A DNA stretch of 64,000 nucleotides from Ceratotherium simum simum. Taxonomy: Eukaryota > Chordata > Mammalia > Perissodactyla > Rhinocerotidae. A program made the position numbers and the translations under genes. The notes beneath the pieces were generated by a model, which searched no databases, was not told where the DNA came from, and worked only from the letters and a program-made list of their open reading frames with translations. Of the stretch, positions 1 through 11,066 are shown piece after piece (the stretch's first letter is position 1; each line of letters begins with the position of its first letter). The stretch lies in NCBI RefSeq assembly GCF_000283155.1, contig NW_004454195.1, forward strand, positions 9,334,857 through 9,398,856. The letters are read 5' to 3'.

Positions 1-254
1 GGGCTGTTCATCAGCTCAGAGGATGCCACACGATCCTCCAAGCACTAAAATTCATCCAGCAGCTTTCTAATGTCAGCTCCAGAGGCTCCAGTGGGATTGG
101 AATGGCACAGTCACCAATTCAGAGAATTCATCCTTAAGATTCTGTTCCTCTGAAGCCACTTCCGGTACCAGATATGGTTTACGTGCACACGCTGAACACA
201 TTCCAATGGCTTCCTATGGCACAGATAATCAAAACCAAAGTTTTTATCTCAGCT

Positions 255-672
255 TACAAGGTCCTTCAAAATCTGGCTCTCTGGCCCCTACATCCTCTCT
301 GGCCTCATTCTGGCACACTGCCCTCATACCACACCTCCTCTGAAATCCACACTCCGCTGGAAGTAGCTAACATTCTCTCTTTGGTTCATTTTTTGCCTGC
401 CAAATTTCTACTCATTGTTCATGATTCTGTTTAGCTATCCCTTCTTTCAGGAAGCCTTCTCTGATTCCTTGAAATTAGATCAAGTAAGTTGATGCTCCAA
501 TAGTACCCTGTGCCTTTGTAACACTTGGAACACTACCGTGAACTTTTCTGTCTGACGTGAGCTGCTGTCTCCTAGGAGGGTAGGGACCATGTCTGTCTTT
601 TTCACATTGTATCCTTGGTACCTAGCCTAGTGCCTGGCTAATGGTAGGCAATGATAAATATTTGTAGAAGAA
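255..672 (+). repeat. L2 LINE 3' end fragment
   Basis: The stretch reads like the L2 3' end in sense orientation. It has a pyrimidine-rich segment with an 'aggaagccttctctga' block near 450, an 'agggtagggaccatgtctgt' block near 580, and a terminal 'gataaatatttgtag' near 650. It is an old, diverged LINE fragment with no intact coding capacity. Boundaries are approximate. Confidence 0.75.
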
Positions 673-1298
673 AATGTAATACGCCCTTACTAGTTATGTT
701 AAAGCATCCGCAAGCACTCTACAGGGATCACTGAATTTAGGAGAAAGATACTTAAGTGGCACAATGTAAATTGAACTCAAAACTTTATTCTTTGTTCCAA
801 TGGAAATGAATTATAGAAATGGTGAAATTGGTGCTCATTGGTAAAATTACTGTTCTTCAAAATAAATGGATTGGCTAAGTATTGAGGAGACCTTCCTCTC
901 TCACATAAATAAGGCCTGAGGGGATCAACGTGGGAGAGGTAGGCAGTGTCACATAGTTCCTCGTCTGACATATAAGAGCAGAAGAACATTAGGCAAAGTT
1001 TCATCATTATTTTTGCTATAGGAACAGCTCAGAAATATTGAGGGGGAAAAAAGTCACACGTAATAACATGAAAAGGCAATGGGCTGGATTTAAAAGAAGT
1101 GACAGAAAAATAATAGAGATGAAAAATGGCCATGCTATACCAAATCCTTGGAGAATGGCCTTTATCATTCATTACTACTGCTATGGGACTTGTGCACATA
1201 CTTTTAAAATCTGAATAAAATATTTAGTTTTACAGGGAGAAAGATTCTTTCATTTTTTTCTCCCTATGCTATACCAAAAGAGCTTGTGTCAACTGAAC

Positions 1299-1332
1299 AC
1301 TGGATTAAAATGAAAACTGGATTAAAATGAAA
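1299..1332. repeat. Perfect 17-bp tandem duplication
   Basis: The unit actggattaaaatgaaa occurs twice head to tail (1299-1315 and 1316-1332) with no mismatch. It is probably a replication-slippage duplication; nothing suggests a function. Confidence 0.9.
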
Positions 1333-2071
1333 CATCAAACAATTACCCGCCCAGAACACTGTGGTCATTTGTCATTTATTAAAACATCAACATTAACTAT
1401 TTCAAAATTTTAAAATACCTTGTCTGAAATAAGTCATTCTATCTGTGCAGAGGAAATGCATTTTGATATGGAAAAATAAAATGATACCTTTTTTTATTTA
1501 TAGGAAAATGAAAAGATTTCCAATAAAATGAACTAAAAACTAATATGCAGTATTTAACATGATTTATATAGGCTTGTATTATAGCATGCACATTTTTAGA
1601 TGAAGTCATTGCTTATACTACTTATTCTTGACTCTTCTAGAACATAAATAATAACATTAGACCATATACTTAATGAACACTAAGTTACGCATTCAGCTGC
1701 TGAAACAGGAGTCAGTCTCCACAATGAGCCAGCAATGTGGCTTGATTGATGAATACTTCCCTTAAATAAAATATTTTGCTTTTTTTTAACTTTGTGAGCT
1801 AATAGGTTTAAAGGACACCTAGTTGAGACCGAGATGTCTAATCCACTAGACCAGAATACTTGCATCCTATGTGTGATCCATATATGATGTTAGGACCTGC
1901 ACCTCTGAAGCATCTCTGCAGTTGCAAGGTTTCAATCACATTGGACACAATTTCTGCGCCTGTCTTTAATGGGTGGTGTAAACATTCCCACCTGAGCTAG
2001 AGAGCAATAACAGGGACCACGAGCAGGATTGTGATTTGAGAGAAGACTCAGAGCCAGAGACTGGGTAGACA

Positions 2072-2104
2072 GTTCAAAACCATCACTGGTGGTTGGTTTT
2101 GAAC
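2072..2104. repeat. Short inverted repeat (hairpin-forming)
   Basis: The arm gttcaaaacc (2072-2081) is the exact reverse complement of ggttttgaac (2095-2104), with a 13-nt spacer. The spacer contains a further cac/gtg pairing. No promoter or RNA gene is evident around it. Confidence 0.85.
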
Positions 2105-2504
2105 ATGTCCAAGGGGCTAGGTAGGAAATAAAGTATGAGGCCAACAGGGGCAGGGAGAAACCAAGAGAGCCAGAGAATGATGAGCAGAGAGTGCATAAGG
2201 GCTTGGCTTGGAAGAATGCTGGAAGAGTGCGGTGGTGGCAGGGCAGTATTCAAAGGATTGTTACATGATCTGTAATTTACCTTAAAACACTTCTTCATGG
2301 AAGGGCTGATATTTTTCACTATTGTGGTATTGATGTTTACCAAAAAGAACCACACGTGACCCAGTTGGCCTACAACAGGGCACCAGCACGTATTCATGTG
2401 GCCTGGTTGATTCATTAAAGGGGCTGGGACGTCAGAATCTTCGACCAAGCTTCTTGAAAGGGAAATCCAGATAGACTCACTTTCTCCCTTTATCATTTTC
2501 CTTT

Positions 2505-3596
2505 TAACTTAATAAAAGTTTTATTGTGAACTAGAACACAAAAACAGAGGAGCATATAGAAATGTACAGTTCAATAAATTATCCTAAAACACACACCCGT
2601 GGAACCACCATGTAGGTCCAGGAGTGGAATGTTCTCAGCCTCACAGAAGCCCACCTTATGCCTAACAAAGATATCCACTATCCTGACTTTCATGGCAACC
2701 ACTTCCCTCCTTTTCTCTATGGTTTTACCATTTAAGATGAATCCCTAATAAATAGAGTTTTGTTTTTTTAACAGCTTTATTGAGGTATAATTGATATACA
2801 AAGAACTGCACATTTTAAATGTGCACAATTTGATGAGTTTGAACATCTGCAAACACCCGTGCACCATCATCAAGGTAACAGACATAGCCAACAATTCCTG
2901 GAGTTTCCTTGCGTCCCTTTGTTTTTGTTTGTTTGGTGGTAAGAACACTTAACATGAGATCTACCCTCTTAACTTTTGAAGTATGTAATACTGGATTGTT
3001 AGCTATAGGCTCCATGTTGTACAGCAGATCTCTAGAACTTATTCATTTAGCATAACTGAAACTTTATACCCCTTGAACAACTCTCCATTTCCCCTACCCC
3101 AGCCCCTGTATCCTCTGCTTCTATGAGTTTGACCGTTTTAGAAACCTCATATAAGTGGAATTAAGCAGTATTTGTCCTTCTGTGACTGGCTAATTTCACT
3201 GCATAATGTCCTCCAGGTTCATCCATGTTGTCACAAATGGCTGGATTTCCTTCTAAGGCTGACTAATATTCCACTGTATGTATATACCACATTTTCTTTA
3301 TCCATTCATAAAACTAGAGTTTAAATTTGTCTCTTTTTCTGAACTTCGTATAAATGGAATCACGCATTATGCAGTATTTTGTGTCTGGCTTTTTGGATTC
3401 TTTTGTTCAATGTTTTGTTTATTTATGTATTCTGGATATGAGTTAGTTGTCAATTACATGTATTTCAAATACTTCTCTAACTCTGTGGCTTGTCTTTCTG
3501 CTCTGTTAATAGTGACTTTTGGTAAGCACATATTCTTAATTTTAAAGTGTTAAAATTTATCTATGTTCTCTTATGTTCCATTAAAAAATTGAGAGG
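2505..3596 (-). repeat. L1 LINE 3' region, mosaic of fragments
   Basis: Read on the plus strand this is reverse-complement L1 3' UTR and ORF2 end: 'acagctttattgaggtataatt' type text near 2772, the C-rich 'ctaccccagcccctg' block near 3096, then 'ttcatccatgttgt' near 3217 and 'ctttatccattcat' near 3295. At about 3300 the text steps back to an L1 position already passed ('gtataaatggaatcacgcat' near 3347). At least two L1 copies or a rearrangement are therefore joined here. The 2505-2750 part is a more diverged L1-like 3' end. No intact ORF remains. Confidence 0.8.
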
Positions 3597-4364
3597 ATTA
3601 TGGTTTGACTTTATAATAAATGATTTAAGGAGAATTAATATATTTACAATAATTGTCTTTCAACCCTTTAACAGCACATAACCCTCCACTTATCTATATC
3701 TTTAATATCTCCCAATAACATTTTATAGTGTTTTGCACATCTTTTGAATTCAAGGCAGTGGAATACATAGAGTATTTGACACTTGGACAGCATCTATGAC
3801 ACCTTATGTGACAAGATTCTAAAGTAATTACATAATTATCTGTAATAATAATTTTCCTGATTTTTTGTTTAGTTTTAAAATAAACTAACAATTAAAAATA
3901 ATAAATTTAAAATTTAAAAATATTATTCAAATTTAATAGTTCATGTATTAGGTAAACTTTTAACTTACCAAACAAAATTATACTTTGCAGTTTGCACTCT
4001 GTTTTATTGTTCTAAATTTTAAACATGACTAAAAACTCTAAGAGGTCACATAGAATAATAGATTTGAAGTAACTCAAGTTCTATGTCTTTGTCTTGACTG
4101 TCGCTGGGCTATCACGTTCTTTATTTTGAATCTTCTGCTTAAATTCAGGAACAGGTAGCATCCTAGAGCCAGGAAGCATGACCTGTGCCCAAAGTGAGCT
4201 CAGACAATGGAGCAGGAATGGACTTACTCTCAAAATGAAATGCATCTAGCTGAACACGTGTGCAGTTTCTTTCCTCTTCCTTACTGAGTTGTAGAAATAC
4301 TATATGTATTCTGAATGTAGCACGTATCTCGTCCACCTTCATCGCTTGCCCTTTCACTCTCTCA
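3597..4364. other. Mostly unrecognised AT-rich DNA between L1 fragments
   Basis: The short segment near 3690-3755 has weak minus-strand L1 resemblance. The rest, including AT runs at 3880-3945, matches nothing I recognise. Confidence 0.4.
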
Positions 4365-5170
4365 ATTGCGTATTTTGATGAATACACGCTCCTGTTTTAA
4401 ATGTAGTCCAACTTAATCATTTTCTTACAATTGTACTATTTGCATTCTGTTTAAGAAATCTCTGTATACAGCATCTTCTAAAAACGTTATTGTTGCACTT
4501 TTACTTTAGTTAATAATTTTATTTACTTAATTTTTTCCCCCAAATCCCTAGTAGATAGTTGTACATCATAGTTTCACATCCTTCCAGCTGCTGCACGTGG
4601 GGCGCGGCCCCAGCACGGCCGGAGAAGCGGCGCGCCAGTGCGCATCCGGGATGCAAACCCGGGCCGCCAGCAGCCGAGCGCGCGCACCCAACCGCTAAGC
4701 CACGGGCCGGCCCTACTTTAGTTAATAATCTACCTGGAATGATAGATTTTTGTCTATGACATGAGGTAGGGGTCACTTTTCTTTCCATGTGGACATTGAT
4801 TGACCCAGCACCATTTATTGAAAAGATCATCCCTGCTCCACTCTTCTGCAGTGTCAGCTTTGTCAAAAATCAAGTGACAATATACATGGGAACCGTTTCA
4901 GGACTCTTCTGTTCCATTGGGTTGTCCATTGTTGTAACAATTCCACACTGTCTTTGTCATTTTATATTAAGTTTTGATGTCTGGTAGTGCAAGCACTACC
5001 CCTTTCTTCTGCGTTAGGCTTTCCTTGACTGCTTGTGGCCTTTGATATGTACAAATAAATTTTAGAATCAGTGTGTTAGTTTTTTTCAAAAACAAAAGGA
5101 AATCAAACAAACCCTGTTAGGCTTTTGATTGGGATTGCTTTGAATCTTCTTTCTTTTCATGAATTTTCTT
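4365..5170 (-). repeat. L1 LINE ORF2 fragment, split by an ERE SINE
   Basis: Plus-strand text matches reverse-complement L1 ORF2: 'aaatgtagtccaacttaatc' near 4400, 'acatgaggtaggggtcac' near 4760, 'cagcaccatttattgaaaag' near 4806, and 'gattgggattgctttgaatc' near 5128. The ERE at 4518-4713 interrupts it, and the L1 reads through when the ERE and one target-site copy are removed. The remnant lies opposite the L1 coding strand and has no intact ORF. Confidence 0.85.
4518..4713 (-). mobile_element. ERE SINE (equine repetitive element), variant with single 3' body
   Basis: On the minus strand the element starts gggccggcccgtggctta, has a tRNA-like internal promoter head, and ends in a 'ctatctactagggatttggg' body before its A-rich tail. 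A 16-bp perfect target-site duplication, tactttagttaataat, flanks it at 4502-4517 and 4714-4729. Its CpG content is very high, about 19 CpGs in 120 bp, which points to a young insertion with little methylation decay. It lacks the duplicated 'gatgttagctcag' body of the commoner ERE form and resembles the copy at 57857-58067. The host sequence is an L1 fragment. Confidence 0.95.
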
Positions 5171-5696
5171 TCATGAAAAGAGCAAGTGAAATTTTATCTC
5201 CAGATTTGGGAAGAAAGACATATATTTTATTTTTCCAGAATCCTGAGAACAGTACAGCAATAATAAATGGAAATCCAACAGTCTCTTCTTATAAATATTT
5301 ATTTTTTAGCAAAATAGTTTATTCACACAGATAATATCTCAGTTTTGAAAGGTTTCTAGTAAGCTACTTAAATAAATTGTTTTCCCAAAATGAATAAGAT
5401 GCTTTATTATTCTGAACAGCAGGACGTTTCCTATTGCTTTGAACGTGGAGGGAAACCAACAACTCAGCATCCATTAAGTCAAGTGTGACTCCTGGAGCGA
5501 GGAAAGAGGCTTTGTGAACAATTAATTTTTCAGTTTTTATCCTTGTCAAAGCATATAAGGCAAATCATATCATTTAATAAGCATTAATTATAGTACATTT
5601 GTTTAAATTTATTAAAAATAATGTTGTTTATATAATCAATTACTATATGATATAATTACGGTGCACAAAAATTATTGAATTGTCAGAAGAACTGGA
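5171..5696. other. No recognised feature
   Basis: AT-rich DNA without a recognisable repeat or coding region. Confidence 0.45.
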
Positions 5697-5795
5697 TGTG
5701 TTTCTGGCAAGTCATGAATGCTCTCCAGGCCTCAGTTTTTCACCTGTAAAATGGGAGGGTTGAGATGATCTCTGAAGTCCCTTCAAGAACCAACA
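5697..5795 (+). repeat. MIR SINE fragment
   Basis: The central MIR core 'cctcagtttttcacctgtaa' is present near 5731, followed by a 'tgggagggttgagatgatct' stretch. It is a diverged fragment without its tRNA-like head. Confidence 0.7.
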
Positions 5796-6016
5796 TCCCA
5801 CACAACTGTCTACCTTACATCTCCCTTCATAGTGCGAAAAACAACAGTACCATTATTATACCAAAGATACATTTTATCATTCAAGGTCCAGCCTTTTATT
5901 ATTTCAAGAAAATGTCTATGTTTTCTATATTAAAAAATATTTAAAGGAATCATCAAAAAAACCTCTTACCAACATAGAAAAATCCACGTACTATAAAAAT
6001 CATAAAAAGTGTAGCA

Positions 6017-6297
6017 TAGTACAAACTTCCAGTTATAAGAAGAATCAGTTCTAGGGATCTAAAGTACAGCATGGTGACTAGAGTTAACAATACTGTATTG
6101 TATATTGTGCTAGAGAGTAGATCTTAAAAGTTCTCACCACAAAAAAGAAAATGGTAACTGTGAGGTAATGGAGGTGTTAACTAACCTTATTGCAGAAATC
6201 ATTTTCAATATATACATGTATCGAGTCATCACATTGTATACCTTAAACTTGCGCAATGTTATATGTCAATTACATCTCGATAAAGCTGGGAAAAAAG
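6017..6297 (+). mobile_element. 5'-truncated L1 insertion (3' UTR only)
   Basis: The segment is a sense-strand L1 3' end: 'acaaacttccagttataaga' near 6021, 'cagcatggtgactagagtta' near 6069, 'tcacattgtataccttaaac' near 6229, and a short A tail ending at about 6296. The 9-bp direct repeat agtgtagca occurs at 6008-6016 and 6298-6306. This is the expected target-site duplication of L1-mediated insertion. The element is about 280 bp long and carries no coding sequence. Confidence 0.88.
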
Positions 6298-6306
6298 AGT
6301 GTAGCA

Positions 6307-7914
6307 GAATGTTGAAACTGAATAGATGGCTTTTATGTAATGTGACACATAGTCTTGGGGATCACTGGAATAGAAATCAAGATTGGAGAAAACAAGAGGC
6401 ATCCATGTTCAGACTGTGGTGAAACTTAAGTGCACTGTCGGCGAGGCTAAAGTACCCTTGAAACCTTGCCCTCTAATTCACCTTCCCAGGCAGCTACTGT
6501 TTTCCGATTGGGAGACATCAAATATATTTAATAACACCCAGCCCATCTCCCCAAATTATTTTTAATTCTGGCTTTCTCTAGGTACCCAGACATGGATCCT
6601 ATACGTTTTTAGCTTTTCATGATTTTTCCCCCAAGTCTGCGAGTATATTAGTTATGCCTATGGCAAATGGCTATATTCTCAGCAAAATTAACCCCCTCAT
6701 TTTTCAGGTCTCTGAGTACAAGGTCAAGAGCAAGATCACTAAATCCATTGAACTTAAAATGTCAATTGAGTTACAGCTCTGTAGTTGACACAGGAAGATG
6801 GAATAAGGCCAACCAACCATCCTTAAATGTAGTGAAGACCAGCTTTTTGTTACAGCCAAGAAACTCTGACTTCGTGTAAATGTCAGCTTACTGATTAGAA
6901 GACATCTTCCCCTCTGGCCTTCCAGATATGTATTCTAGAAAAAGATCACAGCAATGAACCTCACCTCTTAGTTCGCCAGGGACCTAGGAGTGTTTTGCTC
7001 CTAGGAAAGCCATAGGGACCCCACGAAAGGAGGGTGTGGGTGGGGTCAACAAGAGTGGAGCAGCTGAGCATCGGTTTTCTCCTTCCACCTAATTTTAAAG
7101 CCAAATCACTAATTCGTAGTTGAGATGTTTTCTCCTAGAACTCTAATTAAATATTTATAATTGACTCTTGGCTGGGGTTCAATATTTTTAGAACTGAGAA
7201 AAGAAATGTATGCCTTGTCTATCACACTATACCATAAGACCAGAGGTGGCAGAAAGGATGAATTTTACATCACTTTGATTTTTACTTCCACAGGATACTC
7301 GAGAGGGAAAAACAAAAACAAAAGAAAATAGATGTTTGTGCTCACACTTAAATTTGGGGAAAAAAATTACTTATAATTAAATGAAGTTCAAGTAATAATC
7401 TGATTACCAAAACCAAGACAAAAGATGTGCTGATCTTTTTACAATTTTTAATTTATTCAGATTACATCTAATATATGTATAATCTGTTAGTTGACTTGAT
7501 TGGAAGAGTTTTTAAGAGCAGGAGTCACTTTTAGTTGCACAATTTTTCCAGTTGCATTAGTTTAAGGTTTTTTTTGGGGGGGGGGTAAGTTTAAAGAAAG
7601 GTTTTATTACACTTGAGAATTGAATGGTCCTAGCAGTAGGTCCCCAAATCTCTCATTTTAGGACCATTTAGTTTCCAGATATGAAAAGCAACATTTTAGT
7701 TGAAATAAAATGCTGTTATTTATTTTGTGCCTTACAAAGTATGAGTAATTATGAGAATATGGACTTAGAACCTTAGAGAAATTAGAGTGTGTTCAAAATT
7801 AGTTTTATATATTTGTTTACTTGAAATATATATATGAGTTATATATATAAGTAAATATGTATATATAGTGGCTTAAAGATGACAAAGGAATTTCATAAAT
7901 AATATATCATCTGT
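6307..7914. other. No recognised gene or repeat family
   Basis: Single-copy-looking, AT-rich DNA. It includes a T-run followed by a G-run at about 7569-7586 and an AT simple repeat at 7805-7867. ORFs are under 90 codons and unrecognised. Confidence 0.45.
7805..7867. repeat. AT-rich imperfect simple repeat
   Basis: Alternating TA tracts are interrupted by 'tgagttatat' and 'aagtaaatatg' spacers. It looks like a degenerate (TA)n microsatellite. Confidence 0.8.
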
Positions 7915-8105
7915 GTCGGGCAATATTCAAGTACTTTTGGAAATATTATTTCATTTTTTTCTTCTGTCAAGTAGGTATTATTATCCCTTTTTGCTGAATG
8001 ACTAAACTGAGGCTGGGAGAGATGAAGCCAATTTTTCAGATCTCCCAGCTAGTGCATAGCAGGTCTGGATCTCAAACTCAAGCTTTCAAATTCTAAGTGG
8101 TGTGA
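7915..8105 (-). repeat. MIR SINE, reverse orientation
   Basis: The plus strand carries the reverse-complement MIR signature: 'gtaggtattattatcccttt' near 7971, 'aaactgaggctgggagagat' near 8004, then 'ctcccagctagtgcatagca' near 8042. It is nearly full length and diverged. Confidence 0.85.
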
Positions 8106-8565
8106 CATAAATGTAGTCAACTCTCCATTTTCTTCCTAGTTTTCTTCTGCCCTTCTTTTGTGGGTATGGTGGAGGAACTTGGGACAAATTATCTATAGAC
8201 AGATAATCATATTTTCTCTGCCCAATGACAGAGCAAATCAGAAGGCAGAAGGAAGGCGAAGAGGTAGGGAGAGTGCACGGGATATGTGGCAGGGGAAATA
8301 CGATGAAATGGAGCATTCTTCTCAGTGCATTCGGGTCCCTTTTTAGCTTGGAGCTAGCCTTTTTAAGTAAACATACTTGTTTTATATTTGATCATGAGAT
8401 TGATTATTTTTATTTAAAGTTCTGATGTGAAATTTGGAAATTGGGATTTGAAACCAAGAGAAAGCTGCATTAGTGTTATTTATGAGCTTTCCTGAAACAT
8501 GATGTTCAAATTTCCATGGTTAACTGGTAAGAATGAAAGGGAAGTCAACTGCATCGATGTAGGCA

Positions 8566-8569
<4 letters not shown>
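8106..8569. other. No recognised feature
   Basis: Mixed-composition DNA between a MIR and the TG tract. Overlapping short ORFs occur on both strands without a recognisable product. Confidence 0.4.
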
Positions 8570-8602
<33 letters not shown>

Positions 8603-8866
8603 AGTGACTGAGTGTGGCGTGTGTGTAGTGTGGTGTGTCTGTGTGTCTTATGTGAGTGAGGTGTGTGTGTCTCTGTGTGTGTGTGGTGTGTGTGTGTGTG
8701 TGTGCCTATGTCTATGTGTCTTGTAGGAGAGTGGTGTGTGTTGCATGTGAGTGAGTGTGATGTGTGTTAGTGTGTGGAGTGTGTGTGGTGTGGTGTGTAC
8801 ATGCGTGTGTCTGTGTGTGTGTGAGTGTGTGTCTGTGGTGTGATATGTACGTGTGTGTCTGGTGTG
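8570..8866. repeat. TG-rich compound microsatellite, about 300 bp
   Basis: It begins with an uninterrupted (TG)16 at 8570-8601 and continues as a mosaic of short TG runs broken by GAG, GAC, TAG, CTA and CAT variants up to about 8866. The plus strand is strongly T/G-biased throughout. Alternating purine-pyrimidine runs of this kind can form Z-DNA and are usually length-polymorphic. ORFs through it are only valine/cysteine repeats and should not be called genes. Confidence 0.95.
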
Positions 8867-8876
8867 TTGGGGGTAC

Positions 8877-9339
8877 GTGGGCCAGAGGGAAGGAGGTGGT
8901 CGGATGATGACTGTAGGAATTGGATAGCGGTGACTCCAGATCCGAAAAGCCAGGCAGTCAAATTAGGGAGGACAGATGACGTGCAAGAGAGAGGACAGAG
9001 CAAGATCAGTAGGGGACAACCTGGGAGAGGCCCTCAGTTTCTTTTGTTGCCTTCTCTTCCTGGATAGGAATGGTCTCATGGAGGCATTAGACGGAAGCCA
9101 ACCTGAGGAGCCCCATTGATCCTGGTGAACAGTGGGGGTGGTGGAAGTCACACTCAGCTTGTCCTCACAGCTTATATCTGCCAGGCCATCAGAAATTCAC
9201 ATGCTCTTAATGGTAAAGAGAGCCCTGGGACAGTTTCCTAGAGTCTAGTCAAATATAAGCCATGAAAAATGCAGGCAAGGTAAAAAGCATGACCACAGTG
9301 GCTAGATAATGTCCCCAGTCTGTGCCAGATCCTTTGGTT
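8877..9339. other. No recognised feature
   Basis: Moderate-GC DNA with no repeat family or coding signal I can identify. Confidence 0.4.
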
Positions 9340-9500
9340 ATCCATGTACTTGGCCTGCAAGGTAGGAGTCATTATTCTTTGTGATAGATGAGAACTAAGT
9401 CTCAAAGGCGTTAAATGACTTGGCCACGGCCCCAGGGCTGTTTAGAGCTTGAGCAGGAGCTGAGAGGACCCAGGCCTGCAGGCTAGCTCATTCACTTTCA
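9340..9500 (-). repeat. MIR SINE, reverse orientation, diverged
   Basis: The plus strand resembles reverse-complement MIR: 'gtaggagtcattattctttg' near 9362, 'aagtctcaaaggcgttaaat' near 9398, then a 'gacttggccacggccccagg' block corresponding to the 'cttgcccaaggtcac' core. It is diverged and its ends are approximate. Confidence 0.65.
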
Positions 9501-10303
9501 CTCCCAGCTTACTCAGAACTCATTGCAGAGGTTTGCAGATGAGAAATCATACCCAAATCGGGTCTCCCAAAAGCAGAGTTGTGAGAACACGTGTGTCAGT
9601 GTAGACAGAAGAAAGAGTTAAATATCCCATTTCTAGAAAAGTGTTTTGCTGGACCGAAGATGCACACTTCATCTGGTTCTTCTATGGCCTGCATAAAGGA
9701 TCAGCAAATCGGAGGGGAAAGTTATAGAGGAAAGTGGAGGGAATAGGATCAAGGAGGAGTTCTCCTTCACCCTAAAATTATATTGTGCTGGTGGCTGGTT
9801 CTGAAGGGAAATCTGCTTTGGTCAAGTTTAGCTGACTAAGTGGGCCTGTATCAAAAAGGATGTAGCCTTTTGCTGATTCTCAAGAGGGCTCTGGCTACCC
9901 TCAGGAGGGTACATGTGATGAAGGCTAAGGCCTGGGGCAGCCCATCAAAGCTGAACTACGTTCTGTCCAGGAGCCAGTTTATAAGCGAGGACACTAACCC
10001 AGCAGGCCCATGTGTGGCCCATGCTGAAAATGTTGGCCACGGCTCCACCTGGCCTCCCAGGTACATGTGTTCAGGTATCTCTTCTAAACAGTAACTGAGG
10101 GGTAGTGGAGAACAATCCAAATGGAGGAATGAGGAGCACCGGAGGACCTCAAAGATGCAAGTGCCCCCTTGAGACAAGGAAACATCTATTATTCTCACTC
10201 GATTGCATCTCCTGGTTGAGGTTCCGTACTATAAGCCTTTTCTTGGCAAGTCTTCCATGAGCGGCATTGACCAAACGGTATTCTATTCTGTATTCAAACC
10301 TCA
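9501..10303. other. No recognised feature
   Basis: Moderate-GC DNA. Two overlapping opposite-strand ORFs of about 80 codons (9840-10198) show no recognisable protein family. Confidence 0.4.
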
Positions 10304-10462
10304 CCATTCAAAGTGTGGTCCTCAGACCAGCAGCATCAGCAGCACCTGGGAGTTTGTTAAAATGCACAGTCTCAGCCCCATCCCAGACCCACTGAACCAG
10401 AATCTTCATTTTAACAAGCTCCCAGGTCTTACATCTGTATCTTAAAATTTGAGAAGGTTGGG
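10304..10462 (-). mobile_element. MER5A-type hAT-Charlie MITE
   Basis: The plus strand reads 'caaagtgtggtcctcagacc' near 10308, 'cagcagcacctgggagtttg' near 10337, and later 'aatcttcattttaacaagct'. This is the reverse complement of the MER5A consensus. It is a non-autonomous element with no ORF. The outer 'cagtggttctca' terminus is lost on the left. Confidence 0.85.
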
Positions 10463-10851
10463 TCTACTGGTCACTGGTGCTCTGCACAGTGTTGGTAACG
10501 GTACAGGAAGAGAAAAAAAAAACAAGGGTTTGGTGATTACACACATATACAATAGTTGCCATCAGAAAAGAAATCTCTCAAACTTTGTTTAACCCAACAC
10601 TTTTAATAAAACCCAAATGTACTTAATACTGAACTTTTTTTTTTCTTTTTTTTTTTTAGTGAAAGATGTATCAATATCTCATGGGACACTACTGTTGGTT
10701 CCTGATAGAGAGCTCCTGCTAAAAGTTGATGGAGGTGGGAGTGGATGGTGAAGAACTTTATTGAGTACAACTCTGATGAATAGGAACAAAGAAGAAGTTT
10801 ATTGGACGCCTTTCAGAAGTGAATTAGAAGAAAGAAAGTAGAAATCATTAC
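10463..10851. other. No recognised family; contains a poly-T tract
   Basis: A T23 run with one C lies at 10635-10657. It could be the tail of a minus-oriented retroposon on its right, but the sequence beyond matches no SINE or LINE I recognise. Confidence 0.4.
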
Positions 10852-11066
10852 AGTATGAAGGTTAACAACAAGACTGTGGATCTGCCACTGACCAGGTGGG
10901 TGATTTTAGGCAAGGGTTTTCATCTCTATGAACATTAGTTTTCTTCTTTGTGAAATAGGGATAATCATAGACCCAGCTTCAAATGTGATGTTTAATTCTA
11001 ATGCTCATGAGAAATCAGCACGCAGTAAGTGCCCAATAAATCTCAGTTGTTATCATTATTAGTATT
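10852..11066 (+). repeat. MIR SINE, sense orientation
   Basis: The order matches MIR: a 'ctgtggatctgccactgacc' head-side block near 10873, 'ttttaggcaagggttttcat' near 10904, a 'gtgaaatagggataatcata' core near 10950, then a 'gtaagtgcccaataaatctc' tail near 11025. Confidence 0.85.

Larger units (their letters stand above)
673..2504. other. No recognised gene or repeat family
   Basis: AT-rich single-copy-looking DNA. The structures seen are a perfect 17-bp tandem duplication (1299-1332) and a 10-bp inverted repeat (2072-2104), both listed separately. ORFs here are short and show no protein family. Confidence 0.5.

Noticed and set aside
4590..4710. CpG island or promoter
   Set aside because: The CpG cluster lies entirely inside an ERE SINE.
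8499..8726. ORF with alternating cysteine/valine residues
   Set aside because: It is translation of the TG microsatellite.
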